Source: Cantharellus purpuraceus
Lineage: Eukaryota > Basidiomycota > Agaricomycetes > Cantharellales > Hydnaceae
Assembly: GCA_025174535.1 (NCBI GenBank)
Contig: JALBUN010000048.1
Coordinates: 1 to 64,000 of the forward strand
Length of the DNA stretch: 64,000 nucleotides
Direction: 5' to 3'
A program made the translations under genes and the position numbers. The notes under the pieces were generated by a model. That model did no database searches. It saw only the letters and a list, made by a program, of their open reading frames with translations, and was not told where the DNA came from. Positions 1 through 11,146 of this stretch are shown here, in pieces (within the stretch, counting starts at the first letter, position 1; every line of letters starts with the position of its first letter).

Positions 1-161
1 CTGAGGTTATAGGCCTGTGTGAGTGACTCAAACTCCTTGAGGAATTGATTGATTTCATCATATTGCCCAGTAAAATATTTTGGTACATTTCAAGAGCAAG
101 GAATAGGAAAGTTGAGTTTGGAACATGTGGAGGAAGGTATCAAGGTGTTGGGTTGAGCCAT
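1..161 (-). pseudogene. Gag N-terminal fragment of an LTR retrotransposon
   Basis: Read on the minus strand from the ATG at 161, the frame runs through one TGA and then gives a stretch containing VPKYFTGQYDEINQFLKEFE. That is the pattern common at the start of fungal Ty3/Copia-type Gag proteins (a 'F-x-G-x-Y-D-x-I-x-x-F-L' core). The fragment leaves the window at base 1 and is cut at about 182 by an LTR-A copy. The family assignment rests on this short motif only. Confidence 0.45.
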
Positions 162-182
162 TGTGATGGATTTGAGGGGAGG

Positions 183-1370
183 TGTATGGGAACTGGTTTT
201 CTCTTAGAAAGATCTTGTTTAAAGTCCCAAAACTGTACAATTTCACTTCATGGCCTTAAAATATCAGCATATATGTGCTGCTTTCTTGATTCAGGGCCAT
301 TCAAATATTCTCTATTTTTTCATATTTTTTTTGGGAATTTTCCATGCAGAAATGAGTCCACAAACTTATTGTCCTGCTGGGCAAAGTTTTTGGACCCACA
401 TGGACCCACAAACCTTCACAGATGTCAGCAGCTTCAAACTCAGCAGAGTCACCTGATCTACTGACTCATTTTCAATCACATGACTCATTTCAATCTCCAA
501 CCCAATCTGATCACCACTGCCAGTAAATCCTCAATATCTGGGCAACCACAGCTCCTCCTGACTCCATTTTTGGTGGAGAGTTCAATAGAAGTTGTGCCTA
601 CTCTGTGCTGATCAGCCCAGGAAATGGGGATAGGTAGAAGGATTAGTCAGCTCCTGTAGATACAGTATATAAGGAGGCCATTTTGCCTCTGAATAAATGA
701 CCATTTCTACCCCATCATTTGCACATCAGTGTGACTAGAGTGACATACAGTGTCACCCTCTATATCTCAGTAACTGTTGATTGTCCAGTTCAAGGGTTGC
801 TTACAGTTGTGTAACTGTATTTGATTTGCACTCGAAGTAGTAATTGTCCTGCTTTGGATGTGAGTGTAGTATCTACCTCGCATAACTATGAATCTACAGG
901 GTGAGATTGTCTGTCGATAGTCCTGCCATTAGTGCTCTTTGTTTAGGTTACTAGTGTGTACTGCCTTTGCAGAGCATTAGAAGCTTGAACTCATGTGAAG
1001 CAGTTGCTAGACTACTTCACACATTGCTGTTACCTGCTTCAGAGTGTCACTGGTTGGATGGTTGGATTCATCCACCTACTTCCTCTAGCCTCTAAGTGCA
1101 TTCCTCTCTTTTTGGAATATCTGGACCCCTAAGCAGCTGTGAACTCTAGACTCTGGAAGTCTTATTCATTCCCTACTGCTAAGAAATGTATTACCTTCCT
1201 GCGTATTGTCTGCATTGACCATTACAACAGATTGTAAACAAAGTACAAACGTTAAATTGTTTCTGGAGTTGTGCTGCAGCAGGGTTTGATATTCTTCTCA
1301 GCTGTTCATTCACGGAATTGTGGTGATTTAGAGTTTGCCCTAACACCATAATTTTGCAGGTTCTAAAACA
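183..1370 (+). repeat. LTR-A copy 1 (5' LTR of element A copy 1)
   Basis: It starts TGTATGGGAACTGG and ends in TTCTAAAACA, followed immediately by the same TGGTGGACGCTCTGGG primer-binding-like site seen after the LTR at 12,574. From about 650 onward it is closely similar to the other LTR-A copies. Its first 300 bp or so (U3) belong to a different subtype shared only with the copy at 5,418-6,858. A TATATAAGG box lies near 668. It reads into the broken gag gene downstream. Confidence 0.8.
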
Positions 1371-1840
1371 TTGGTGGACGCTCTGGGAATTGCTTAAGCA
1401 GTGTCTACAGTGTAGATTCTAAGCACCATTGCAGATATAACCCAACCCTCTATCACTAAGTCCTTACTCAATATAGTTTCTCATAATCTGGAACAAACCA
1501 ATTTGGAATTTCCAGACAAGTTCTATAGTCACACTCATCTGCCCTCCTCCTCTAATCCTAACTCTCCTCTTTATCTAAACCCTTATCCAACACCAACTTG
1601 TATTCAAACTTGTTTTAAATCGTATCGACCTTGTGACAAGCTGGCCTCATCCAAGCTGAGCAACATGTCTACCTCAACAATTTGACATCAACAACAGCTT
1701 GAGGATGACCCATCTACTCCTTTGGCTGCTCAATTAGAGCCACCAATTGCCCCTATTACTCCTGGTTTCTTGCACACTAGATCTCCACTCACTCCTGTGA
1801 ATGACCTTGACCAGACATTTACTATGGATGAAGAGATTAG

Positions 1841-2678
1841 TGTTAGGATAAGATGAGGGAGGGGTAGATTGCAGGTGTATGTGGGTGAATGTGAAATTAA
1901 GGTAAGGGATGGTGGCAAAGTAGATTTTTAATAGAGGAGCAATTACTGCAAGGAGGCAGATATATGAGGGGTCGATGGAGAGGTGTTTTTCAGTAGAGTG
2001 ATGTCACCAAATATCAGAATATTCAGTTAAGAACTGGGACTTCTGCAAAATATTTGAGCAGAAATGGGAATAGCAACACTTCTAAAAAGTGTTTGCTTGA
2101 TAGAAATGGATTTAATGATCCAAATCGTTCGTAATTTGAGATAGAAATAGTTGATGCAATATCCTAATGGGATGTGCAAAAGATTTCAAATTGAATAGGT
2201 TGTTTAGGAGTTATTCCAGGAACGACAGAAAGTTGACACAAGCTGTTTGTTTGCAGCTTGGAAGGGATTAAGAATAGTGAATATGACAATAGACACTCGT
2301 ATACAGTTGTAGCTAATATACAATTTGGCAATCACATGATAAAAATGCCTTTTAGTAAGATTGAAACATATGATAAAAGAAATGATGCGGATACTGATAA
2401 TATGTGATGTCATAGGGAAAAACTTTTTATAGAGAAAGGAGTTTTTACCCGTTTGATTTGAGGTTTATGACTAATGAAAATCATCATAATACCTCCCTTT
2501 TTGAGTAGTAGCCACCCCTGAAGAACAAAAGGATGGCTCACAAAATAAAATCGAAAATCTCCTCCTCCTCATCCCTTAATCAAAAAGAATCCCCAAACTT
2601 TTCACAACTTTTCCTTATCATAAAACTCCCCCTTCTTACTCCAATAGATCGTAATAGTACTTGAATAAATTCTTGACA
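1841..2678 (+). mobile_element. Solo LTR-E copy 1 (838 bp, TSD ATTAG)
   Basis: The insert starts TGTTAGG, ends TTGACA and is flanked by ATTAG at 1836-1840 and 2679-2683. The uninterrupted gag at 13,040 has a single ATTAG at the matching place, so both boundaries are exact. No internal coding region is present, as expected of a solo LTR left by LTR-LTR recombination. Related copies lie at 16,884-17,625 (5' truncated) and 29,365-30,187 (minus). The short ORFs inside it are not genes. Confidence 0.93.
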
Positions 2679-4402
2679 ATTAGTGCTGCAGATGCCTCCT
2701 TTGCTGTGGAAGTTGATCAGACTGACCATGCACTTACCAATTGGACTTTTGATGGACCCCTTATCACAGGACCATTACAAAATGTCTTCGTAGTGCCTGG
2801 TAAGCCTTTGAAAAGCTTCAGTGCAGCAAGAGTATGGAGAGAGGTCAGACTTAATCCCCTACTCTCTTCCAGAAGAGATGCACTTCTTAGCATTGCAGAG
2901 ATGAGCTTTAATCGTGTGGAAGCACCAGGTACTAGAGCTCTGAATTGCCTTGCTATTGGAATCTTCAAGAAAGAGTTAGCATTGCTCAATGTAGTACTAC
3001 TCGGACATCCTGGACAAGTTAGTCAACATGGAAGTACAGGGTATTATCTTGATCCATGGAAGTATAAGCAACTGTTAGATGCACTCAATCACATTGCAAG
3101 TGAAAGAGAAAGCATACTGCAGCAGATGAAACTTCCTACTCATACTGTCCCTTCATTGCCTTCAGAATGGCCTAGTGACTCCCTTTGGAGTTCCAAGGAC
3201 ATGGAAGTGCTTTGCATTATGCTATGTGAATACATAGAAAATTTTTTGGCATTTTATTGGGATGCGGTATCCAAGTCTAATGGTATATGGAAACCAGTCA
3301 AGGATGACTTTTTGTCTCCTGCACTCTCAGATATTGCAGAAATGTCTTCTGACATTAACAGCTTCAAAATTTGTTTTGCTGCTGCCCAAGCTGCTTTGCA
3401 GAGAAAGGTTGCTGCAGATACTAGTTTCTATGAAGCCAAGGTCATTAATGCACCGGTGAACCCTGTCCTTGGACATGAAGTTCCTCCTCATGCATCTATG
3501 CCTGTTAGAACATTCAACAGTCCACTGTTGCCTATACTGCTAAGGAAGCTCCTATGATTTCCAGAATGGATCAAGGAGAAAACTTTCCAGTTGATCATGA
3601 ACGGATTAGACAGAGACAGTCTGTGGTTTACAATCGTGGTCCCATACCCTCTACTCTTTCAATTCTCCCTACCATCAGGATCCTAGTAAACTTACTGGAT
3701 CTGTAGGTTTGGAAGAAATGTTCTATACTCCTCCTCAAGTTCAGAGCAGGGGTACTTTGAGCATTCCAGAATCCATTAGGGTTCCTCACAGACCTTATGG
3801 AGATTCTGGTGGAGGCATTCCACCTCCTGGAGGTGAACCTCCTGATGATGATGGATCTCTTGGTCCCCCTCATACACCTAATTCATTTTTACCTAGACCA
3901 TCATTGCCACATAGAAGTGTGAGGAGTAATCCTCCCCCTCCTGGTAGGCATGGAGACTCAGGTCCTCCTGATGGAGGTGATGGTGGAGGTTACGGTCATA
4001 GTCCAGACTGGGGGGATCTTGATCAGAGAAATCCTATTCTCAGATTAGATGCTCCAGTGACTCAGAGCCAGCTAGAAGCTTACTTTGATAACAAGTTGCG
4101 TCAGGACTTAGTCCCTGAATGGGATGGAAACCCTGACAATCTGGCTCAATGGATATTGAAAGTAAATCATTTGGCTCAGCGATCTCCTACGGTCTTCAAG
4201 CAATTGGGACAAATTATCCCTTTGCGGTTGCGTAAAGGAGCAGAGCGGTGGTTTTTCTCTTTACCATTATCCTACCGCCAAGAAGCAACTGAGGACTGGA
4301 AGTCCATCAGAGAAGTCATTGGTTCATACTATATGAACAGAGCCTGGTTGGATAGGCAGAAAGCTAGAGCAACTCGTGCTACTTTCAGAGAGCCTGGCTT
4401 TA

Positions 4403-4966
4403 GACGCTTGTTCGGAATCATGTCAGTATACAATATTCTGATGTATATGAGATATACATCAGAATTTCAATGATACATAAAGCCAGGAGTTACAATTTGG
4501 ATATCTTAAAAGATTTCGGATGTGTGAAATTTTCATAAATATAAACATATATTCTATATTTTAATAAACTTTAAAAGATGAGATATTTGGTTGAGATGAA
4601 CATAATCATTTACATGGATATAATAGGAATGTATGTATTAATATAATTGGTATTATATAGGGTATTTAGATATACAAATGCCAGGTGGGGATTAAAGATA
4701 GTTCAAATTATGTTACAAGTATTGTATAAGAAAGAATCAATGATATTTGGATGTTTCCTCAAGGGAGTTGCCACCACTAAATGGGGAAAAAACAATTATT
4801 TTTGAGAATTATGCCAAAATATCAAAATATGTTTTAATCTAGTATATTGTGTAAAATTTGAGAATCATGTTGAAATATGAAAATAAGTTTGAATTGAAGT
4901 GTATTGTATAAAATTTGAGGAAAATAGGTTGTACATATGTATTTGTTGTATTTCTGAACAAGCGTC
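4403..4966. mobile_element. MITE-like DNA transposon, 564 bp, TSD TTA
   Basis: The insert is bounded by inverted repeats GACGCTTGTTCGGAA and, at the other end, its complement with one mismatch. It is flanked by TTA at 4400-4402 and 4967-4969, while gag copy 2 (14,756) has TTA once. The interior is AT-rich with no transposase frame, so it is non-autonomous. A 3-bp TTA duplication points to the PIF/Harbinger superfamily, but the terminal sequence was not matched to a named family. Confidence 0.85.
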
Positions 4967-5417
4967 TTACTAATGAGACTCCTAGTGAGTATTACGTTAG
5001 AAAGTCGGAGCTATTGAGACTGGTCAGCAAGCTGTCAGACTCAGAACTTATATTGGAAATCATGAATGGTGCACCACCTTACTGGCATATGGTCATTGAT
5101 GCTCACAGGTGTGCATCTGCAGTGGAATTCCAAACTGCTATCAAGTATCATGAGGAATCATTGTCGCATGCTCCTTTCTCTTCAGGAGACAACCTGGAAA
5201 GATGTATTAGAAATTTGGAAAATTCTTTGCATCAACCCAAACCTAGGGTTGACTCAAACAGATCTTTTAGAGATGCTAGAGCTCATCTGGTTGGATGGTC
5301 ATCCAAATTGAATCCTCCACATCTGAATCCAAAGGAGCTAGACCCTGCAGGCATTGTGGCAGTAACAAGCATTGGGATAATGAGTGTAAACATGCTAGTT
5401 CAGCATCTCGCTCTGCC

Positions 5418-6858
5418 TGTTTTGGAACCCACAAAATTATGGTGTTAGGGCAAACTCTAAATCACCACAATTCCGTGAATGAACAGCTGAGAAGAATATC
5501 AAATCCTACTGCAGCACAACTCCAGAAACAATTTAACGCTTGTACTTTGGTTACAATCTGTTGTAATGGTCAATGCAGACAATACGCAGGAAGGTAATAC
5601 ATTTCTTAGCAGTAGGGAATGAATAAGACTTCCAGAGTCTAGAGTTCACAGACGCCTAGGGGTCCAGATATTCCAAAAAGAGAGGAATGCACTTAGAGGC
5701 TAGAGGAAGTAGGTGGATGAATCCAACCATCCAACCAGTGACACTCTGAAGCAGGTAACAGCAATGTGTGAAGTAGTCTAGCAACTGCTTCACATGAGTT
5801 CAAGCTTCTAATGCTCTGCAAAGGCAGTACACACTAGTAACCTAAACAAAGAGCACTAATGGCAGGACTATCGACAGACAATCTCACCCTGTAGATTCAG
5901 AGTCACGTGAGGTAGATACTACACTCACGCCCAAAGCAGGAATATCACTACTTCGAGTGCAATCGAATACAGTTACACAACTGTAAGCGACCCTTGAACT
6001 GGACAATCAACAGTTACTGAGATATAGAGGATGACACTGTATGTCACTCTAGTCACACTGATGTGCAAATGATGGGGTAGAAATGGTTATTTATTCAGAG
6101 GCAGAATGGGCTCCTTTTATATTGTATTTACAGGAGCTGACTAATACTACTGGAAACTTCTACCTATTAATAGATGGAATCTACTGGAAGCTAGTGGAAT
6201 ATGTGAGAAGGGGGTGGAAGTTTCCTAGCCAATGAGCTGCTTGGATTTGCTCTGACTCATGGCATGAGTCATGGATGGAGTCATAGTGTGACTCAGAGCA
6301 GGAGTCATAGTATGAGTAATCACAGGAGTCATGGTATGAGTCATGGAAGGAGTTATAGCATGAGTCATGGCAGGAGTCATTGCATGAGTCACCATTACTC
6401 AAATAACTTGGTCAATACTTCTTTTCCCAGGCTGATTAGCACAGCTATGGGTAGGCACGGCTTCTATTGAACTCTCCACTGAAAATGGAGTCAGGAGGTG
6501 CAGTGGTTGTGAAGATATTGAGCATTTACTGGCAGTGGTGACCAGATTGAGTTGGAGATTGAAATGAGTCATGTGATTGAAAATGAGTCAGTTGTCCAGG
6601 TGACTCCAGCTGACCTTGGGGCTGCTGACATCTGTGAAGGTTTGTGGGTCCATGTGGGTCCCAAACTTCAATAAGTTTGTAGACTCATTTCTGCATGGAA
6701 AATTCCCAAAAAAAATATGAAAAAATAGAGAATATTTGAATGGCCCTGAATCAAGAGAAAGCAGCACATATATGCTGATATTTTAAGGCCATGAAGTGAA
6801 ATTGTACAGTTTTGGGACTTTAAACAAGATCTTTTAAGGGAAAACCAGTTCCCATACA
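5418..6858 (-). repeat. LTR-A copy 2 (1,441 bp, minus)
   Basis: It reads TGTTTTGGAACC at the left and CCCATACA at the right, the reverse of other LTR-A copies. The U3 matches the variant at 183-490. The left flank is gag of copy 1 and the right flank is an unrelated pol fragment; no target duplication is visible, so one or both junctions are recombinational. It contains the 12-bp array at 6,259-6,390. A TATA-like TATAAAAGG on the minus strand lies near 6,114-6,122. Confidence 0.8.
6259..6390. repeat. 11 x 12-bp tandem array with TGAGTCA/TGACTCA sites
   Basis: Eleven contiguous 12-bp units (consensus like ATGGCATGAGTC) sit in the U3 of LTR-A copy 2, about 140-280 bp upstream of its TATA box in LTR orientation. 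Four units create TGAGTCA and one creates TGACTCA, the consensus of Gcn4/AP-1 type bZIP factors. Another TGACTCA abuts the array, and two more sites lie near 6,566 and 6,582. The array is open in one frame (a serine/histidine-rich ORF), which follows from the 12-bp period. Confidence 0.85.
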
Positions 6859-7167
6859 CAAGGTTAGAGACTAAATTATAGCTTTTGGCTGTTACATATG
6901 GAATGGTGAAGTCTTCTTCAAGGCTAGTATTAGCTTGGATGGAAAAATAATACACTTCCCACAGAATTCTCTGGTTCTCTTCTTCATATGCAGCCATTAA
7001 CATTAATGTCCTGGCTTCGAATTGGGGAGAGATGTCAGAATAAAAATCCACAAGTGGATCCTGTTCTGAATCCAAGATAGTAGGAATGGTGTCATCAGAA
7101 GAAGGTCTATCTTGGTATGGAACATTCCTCCTGAGTCTGGAGATAGGATCTACATTGGAGTGAACAT
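6859..7167 (-). pseudogene. Ty3-type pol fragment (RNase H to integrase linker)
   Basis: The minus frame is open across the segment and contains NVDPISRLRRNVPYQD followed by an acidic linker. This resembles the spacer between RNase H and integrase in fungal Ty3 polyproteins, from memory of that family. It is cut by LTR-A at 6,858 and LTR-B at 7,168. It may be the missing pol of an element A copy; this is not provable here. Confidence 0.4.
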
Positions 7168-8629
7168 AGGGAAGATGGTATTGGTGGATGTTTCTATTGT
7201 TCTCTTATATGACTCACCCTGTTTCATCTTTTAATTCATTCATACACGACTTACTCATCCTCATTCTATTTTTGGTTCTTTTTATTACTCATCACCCCTA
7301 TTCTTACAAAGATTACCCCTATCTGTCACTTCATTTCCCATCAGTAGTTCAACTTCACATGCTTCATCAGCTGGCTTAATCAGCATTTCTTGCATCATAT
7401 TGCATCATTTGCTCCTCATATTGTGTCGTTGTGCCCTGGGGATTTGTATATAAAAGGGCGCTAGTTTTCGCCTTTGGAATCAATCAACAAGTTTTCAGCC
7501 AATGCTCTAAAGTCAAAGTCCACACTCTAAGTCCACACTCTACACTCTACATCACAATCCATCAGCTCTACACTGAGGTAAAACACCTTGGTTCAACGAT
7601 CAGATTTCCCTCTGCCACCCAGAGGTCGCTGTCGGTTCGCTTAAGGAATAGATCCTATAAGCCTGCACGCAACGGTCCTAGCAAACAGACGGTGTATAAC
7701 GCAGTTGTTCAGCACTCCAAAGATCAATCAGGTCGAGGGGTAGAGGTAGCACTTAATAACAGGGAAGTGGAATAGTGCTCTGTGGTTGGATGAGGATGGG
7801 AGCAAAAGGTCGGTCCCGATGGCTGATCGTGCTCTGTGACTGGATGACAATGGATAGCCTGGTTGGGAGGTACGCGAAGGCTGGTTTCAAGAGAAGCAAC
7901 CTCTCGGTGGAGGAGGGAAATCTGATCATTGAACCAAGGTGCTTTACCTTAGTGTAGAGATGATGGATTGTGATGTAGAGCGTAGAGCGTAGACTTAGAG
8001 TGTGGACTTTGACTTTAGAGCATTGGCTGAAAACTTGTTGATTGATTCCAAAGGCGAAAACTAGCGCCCTTTTATATACAAATCCCCAGGGGACAACGAC
8101 ACAATATGAGGAGCAAATGATGCAATATGATGCAAGAAATGCTGATCAAGCCAGCTGACGAAGCATGTGAAGTTGAACTACTAAAGGGGGAAATCATGGA
8201 GAAATGAAACGACAGATAGGGGTAATCTTTGTAAGAATAGGGGGTGATGAGTAATAAAAGAACTCCACCAGCATCTTTTCATATCAAACTTTTAAATAGC
8301 ACCACAACTCCCTCTCCACCTCAATCTCTAATTCTAGACATTGATCATCACTCATGTTTCATCACCATTGATCATTATCAGCCTTCTATTCACACCAATC
8401 CTTTCATCATCATTCACATGGCTTCCAATTCTATTCCTCTCTCCAACATCTCTTCTAATAATACATCACACTGGTCTCTAGACACAGAGCACTATTACAC
8501 TTACCCATACTCAGTGCTACCCCTCGGCCTGACTGTTCTTTGGCATGCTGAACAACTGCATTACACACCATCTGTTTGCTAGGACCGTTGCATGCAGGCT
8601 TATAGGATCTATTCCATAAGCAAACTAAC
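7168..8629. repeat. Rearranged LTR-B pieces forming an inverted repeat
   Basis: Three LTR-B fragments are joined: a forward piece (about 7,168-7,629), a reverse piece beginning TGTCGGTTCGC (7,630-8,266) and a forward piece (8,267-8,629) that ends in CAAACTAACA. The first two share more than 400 bp in opposite orientation, making a large imperfect palindrome. The third keeps the start of the LTR-encoded ORF (ATG near 8,418) but has lost its middle. No clean target duplication was found. Confidence 0.7.
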
Positions 8630-9041
8630 AGTGCCCTCACTAATACCTATGTCTGAGATTTTGGAGACAGAGTATGACTTAGACAGTTCAGATCGGACTT
8701 AGGAGCTAGGCATGATTCAATATTTGAACTGGGGAATGAGGTCCCCAGTTGGGCAACTTAAATACATATTTGAAATCTAATAACAATTACTCCAGTGATG
8801 GGTCTCTGAGGCCAATGGCCTTACATGAATATGTCTGAGTCCGATGGGGATGGGTGTCTGAGTTCCTATGGTGATACTGATGCATCAATCAGAACTGGAG
8901 GTGGATGAGTGAGATCGATGGTGACAATCAGACAGACTAAATGAAGACATGATGGTTTCCAAATGGAGTATAGATTTCATGTGTGCAGGGATCTGAGTGG
9001 ATTGGACGGGGATCTGGGCATTAATGAATATAGTCATAACA
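8630..9041 (-). repeat. LTR-C fragment (minus, truncated)
   Basis: It matches the family-C LTR at 39,611-40,165 in the same orientation and ends at 9,041 with the LTR terminus GTCATAACA. The other end is cut by LTR-B at 8,629. The next 56 bp (9,042-9,097) match nothing else I recognised. Confidence 0.7.
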
Positions 9042-9097
9042 ACCATGTATGGCTCTTGCACAGTCACAAGAGCATCTCCTTTTGTTCTCTCTTTTTG

Positions 9098-9531
9098 TGT
9101 TATGCACTAGGTCCAATGAAAGGTCAGATCTTGGGTTGGAGTTGGAGTTAGTGTTAGGGTGCATTGTGGGGATCAGAATGGACTTGGCTTCAGCTTATGT
9201 GCTGCACCTTCAGAGATTTCAAAGATGGAGTAAGACTTAGATGGTTCAGATCAGACTTAGGAGCTAGACATGATTCAATATTCAAACTGGGGAATGAAGT
9301 TCTCAGTAGTACAACTTGAATATATGTTCAAAATCTAATAATAATTACTCTGGTGATGGATCTCCAAGGCTAATGGCCTTACATGAATATGTCCAAGTCT
9401 GACAGGGATGGATGTCTGGTTTCTAAGGTGGTGCTGATGTATCAATGGAACCAGAGATGATGGGCAGAGTTGATGATGATGATCAGACAGACTAAGGGAG
9501 ATGTAATGGTTTCCAAATAGAGTATAGATTT
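9098..9531 (-). repeat. LTR-C fragment (minus), joined to integrase remnant
   Basis: It begins at the LTR terminus TGTTATGCACTAGG and follows the other LTR-C copies until about 9,531. There it breaks into integrase sequence with no polypurine tract or intervening 3' region, so the junction is a deletion or recombination rather than a native 3' LTR. Confidence 0.65.
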
Positions 9532-11088
9532 CAATGGGACTCTGTGTTTAGAGAATACGTGGAGAACAAACAATTTAGCTAGTGAGGCGGAGGTGATGGT
9601 GTCATGCATCGGAATGAATAGTGACTGTTTAGTGAACCTGTCTACAATCACAAGTATGGTGTCGTATCTGAGCGATGGGGGGGGGGGAGGGGGGAGCTTC
9701 TCTATGAAATCCATGGAGATGGAGTTCCATGGTTGCTCCGGGACTGGAAGTTGCTTAAGTGTTCCATAGGGTTTGTGCCTTTACGATTTTGAGCGCATAC
9801 ACATGGTGCAGGAGTTACAGTAGTGTTGAATGTATTCTCGCATTTTAGGCCATATGTAGTCTTGTCAGATTAATCCTTGTGTGCGAATTTGCCCGAAATG
9901 GCCCAAGATCAGGTGATCATGATAATACTGCAAAACTCGGAGTCGGAGGCCGTTGGTGTCCGTCGCTTTTGCATCAGACTTGTCTGTTGTGGTGTTGGCA
10001 GCACGGCCCTTTGCCTTTGCTGTGGATGAGGTTGCCTTGTTGCAATCCTTGGCTTGGTGGCCAGGCTTTCCGCAGAACAGACAGAGGTTGTTGTCCATGT
10101 GGCGCTGGTGTTCCTGCTGGGTAAGTTTTCCATCCTTCCCCAGCTTGGTGGAGAGGTCTGGAGTACTCTTGCGAGCTCCGGAGTTATTGCTGGTGCCAGA
10201 ATTGTTCTGACCAGAACTGGAAACAGCAGCGTTACCTGTGTTTGACTTCTGGCCTGAGTTGGCAGTGGTCCTCTTATCGGACCCCTTGTTGGACTTTGGG
10301 GTCTTGTCTGATGATTTGTCCGATTTGTTGTTGGCCGAATTTTTGTGGGAGACCTTGGATTGATGTTCCCAATTATGGGTGTCAATGGATTGGGCGAGCT
10401 TGTGGAGGTTAACCAAAGTATCTGGCTTACCGATGCATGATATCTCATCCTTGATGCGGGATGGGAGTCCAACGTAAAATTGGCATTGGAGTGTGGCATT
10501 GCCCCATTGGACTTTCAGGGCTAGCTGCTGGAAACTCACAATGTATTTTGCAATTTTGTGATTTTCCTTCATCCAAAGTCAATTGAGTTCATTCTCAGCA
10601 TCAGCCTCGGGGTTGTAAGGGCCAAAATTGGTCTGAAGTTCGGAGATGAAGTCGGAGTAGTCCTCTGACCATATCGGGTCATTGGAGTCATCCATGAGCG
10701 CTGGTTCAAAGTAGTCCAGTGTGGTGCCCTTGAGATAGGACATGGCGAAGGTGACCTTCACCCGATCGGATGTGAACGCATCGGGGCAGTTGTGGAAATT
10801 CAACTGGCATTGTACCAAGAACGGCTGGAGCTTTTGTGGATCAGAGCCATTGAATGGGTCGGGTTCTCAGACCTTGGTCCGGGACTTAGGGGCTTGTGGG
10901 TTATGGATGCTGCTGGCAAGCAGGGAGATGGCTTGCGCCAGATTTGAAGAGGGCAGGGTGTCGTCTTCTTCATTGACAGCCTCTATGTGGTCCATCAGTT
11001 CTTCAATGACCTTGGGGATGGTGTTGATGCTGGGAGCGGGCACCTCGATGGTTAGTGTGCATTCGTAATTGGCGGTGGATTGTGGCAT
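9532..11088 (-). pseudogene. Family-C remnant C1: gag fused to integrase, RT deleted
   Basis: On the minus strand gag starts at ATG 11,088 and carries the family capsid-like region (DPFDGSDPQKLQPF in its sister copies) and a CCHC knuckle (CLFCGKPGHQAKDC). Near 9,945 the frame passes directly into the integrase zinc region (GLRLRVLQYYHDHLILGH). About 3 kb of protease, RT and RNase H is therefore missing, yet the join is in frame. Stops at about 10,869, 10,578 and 9,862 are TGA where the 45,833 copy has CGA. A run of 11-12 G near 9,678 interrupts the integrase part. Confidence 0.82.
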
Positions 11089-11116
11089 TGGTGGGAGTAT
11101 GGCAGTTCAAATATAC

Positions 11117-11146
11117 TGTTACGCACTAGGTCCGATTGGGGGTTGG
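11117..11146 (-). repeat. LTR-C end fragment
   Basis: Thirty bases beginning TGTTACGCACTAGG are the inner end of the 5' LTR of remnant C1. LTR-A copy 3 inserted right after them. The bases between 11,089 and 11,116 are the leader between this LTR and gag. Confidence 0.7.

Larger units (their letters stand above)
1665..5417 (+). pseudogene. Element A copy 1, gag remnant, interrupted twice
   Basis: This is a degraded gag of the same Ty3-like family as the copy at 12,873. It opens with ATG at 1665 (MSTSTI) and meets a TGA at 1683 where the other copy has CGA. It is then split by a solo LTR-E (1841-2678) and a MITE (4403-4966). The pieces between are collinear with copy 2 and include the proline/glycine-rich middle (about 3,700-4,010), the capsid-like segment and the start of the CCHC knuckle region near 5,330. 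A deletion near 3,510 shifts the frame. Coding similarity stops at 5,417, where an LTR-A in the opposite orientation begins; protease and pol are absent. Confidence 0.8.

Noticed and set aside
6259..6390. CRISPR array or a serine-rich protein gene in the 12-bp repeats.
   Set aside because: Units are contiguous without spacers, and the open frame is a by-product of the 12-bp period.
9675..9695. Run of G residues in the integrase remnant as a G-quadruplex element.
   Set aside because: A single homopolymer run in a pseudogene; replication slippage or assembly error is the simpler explanation.
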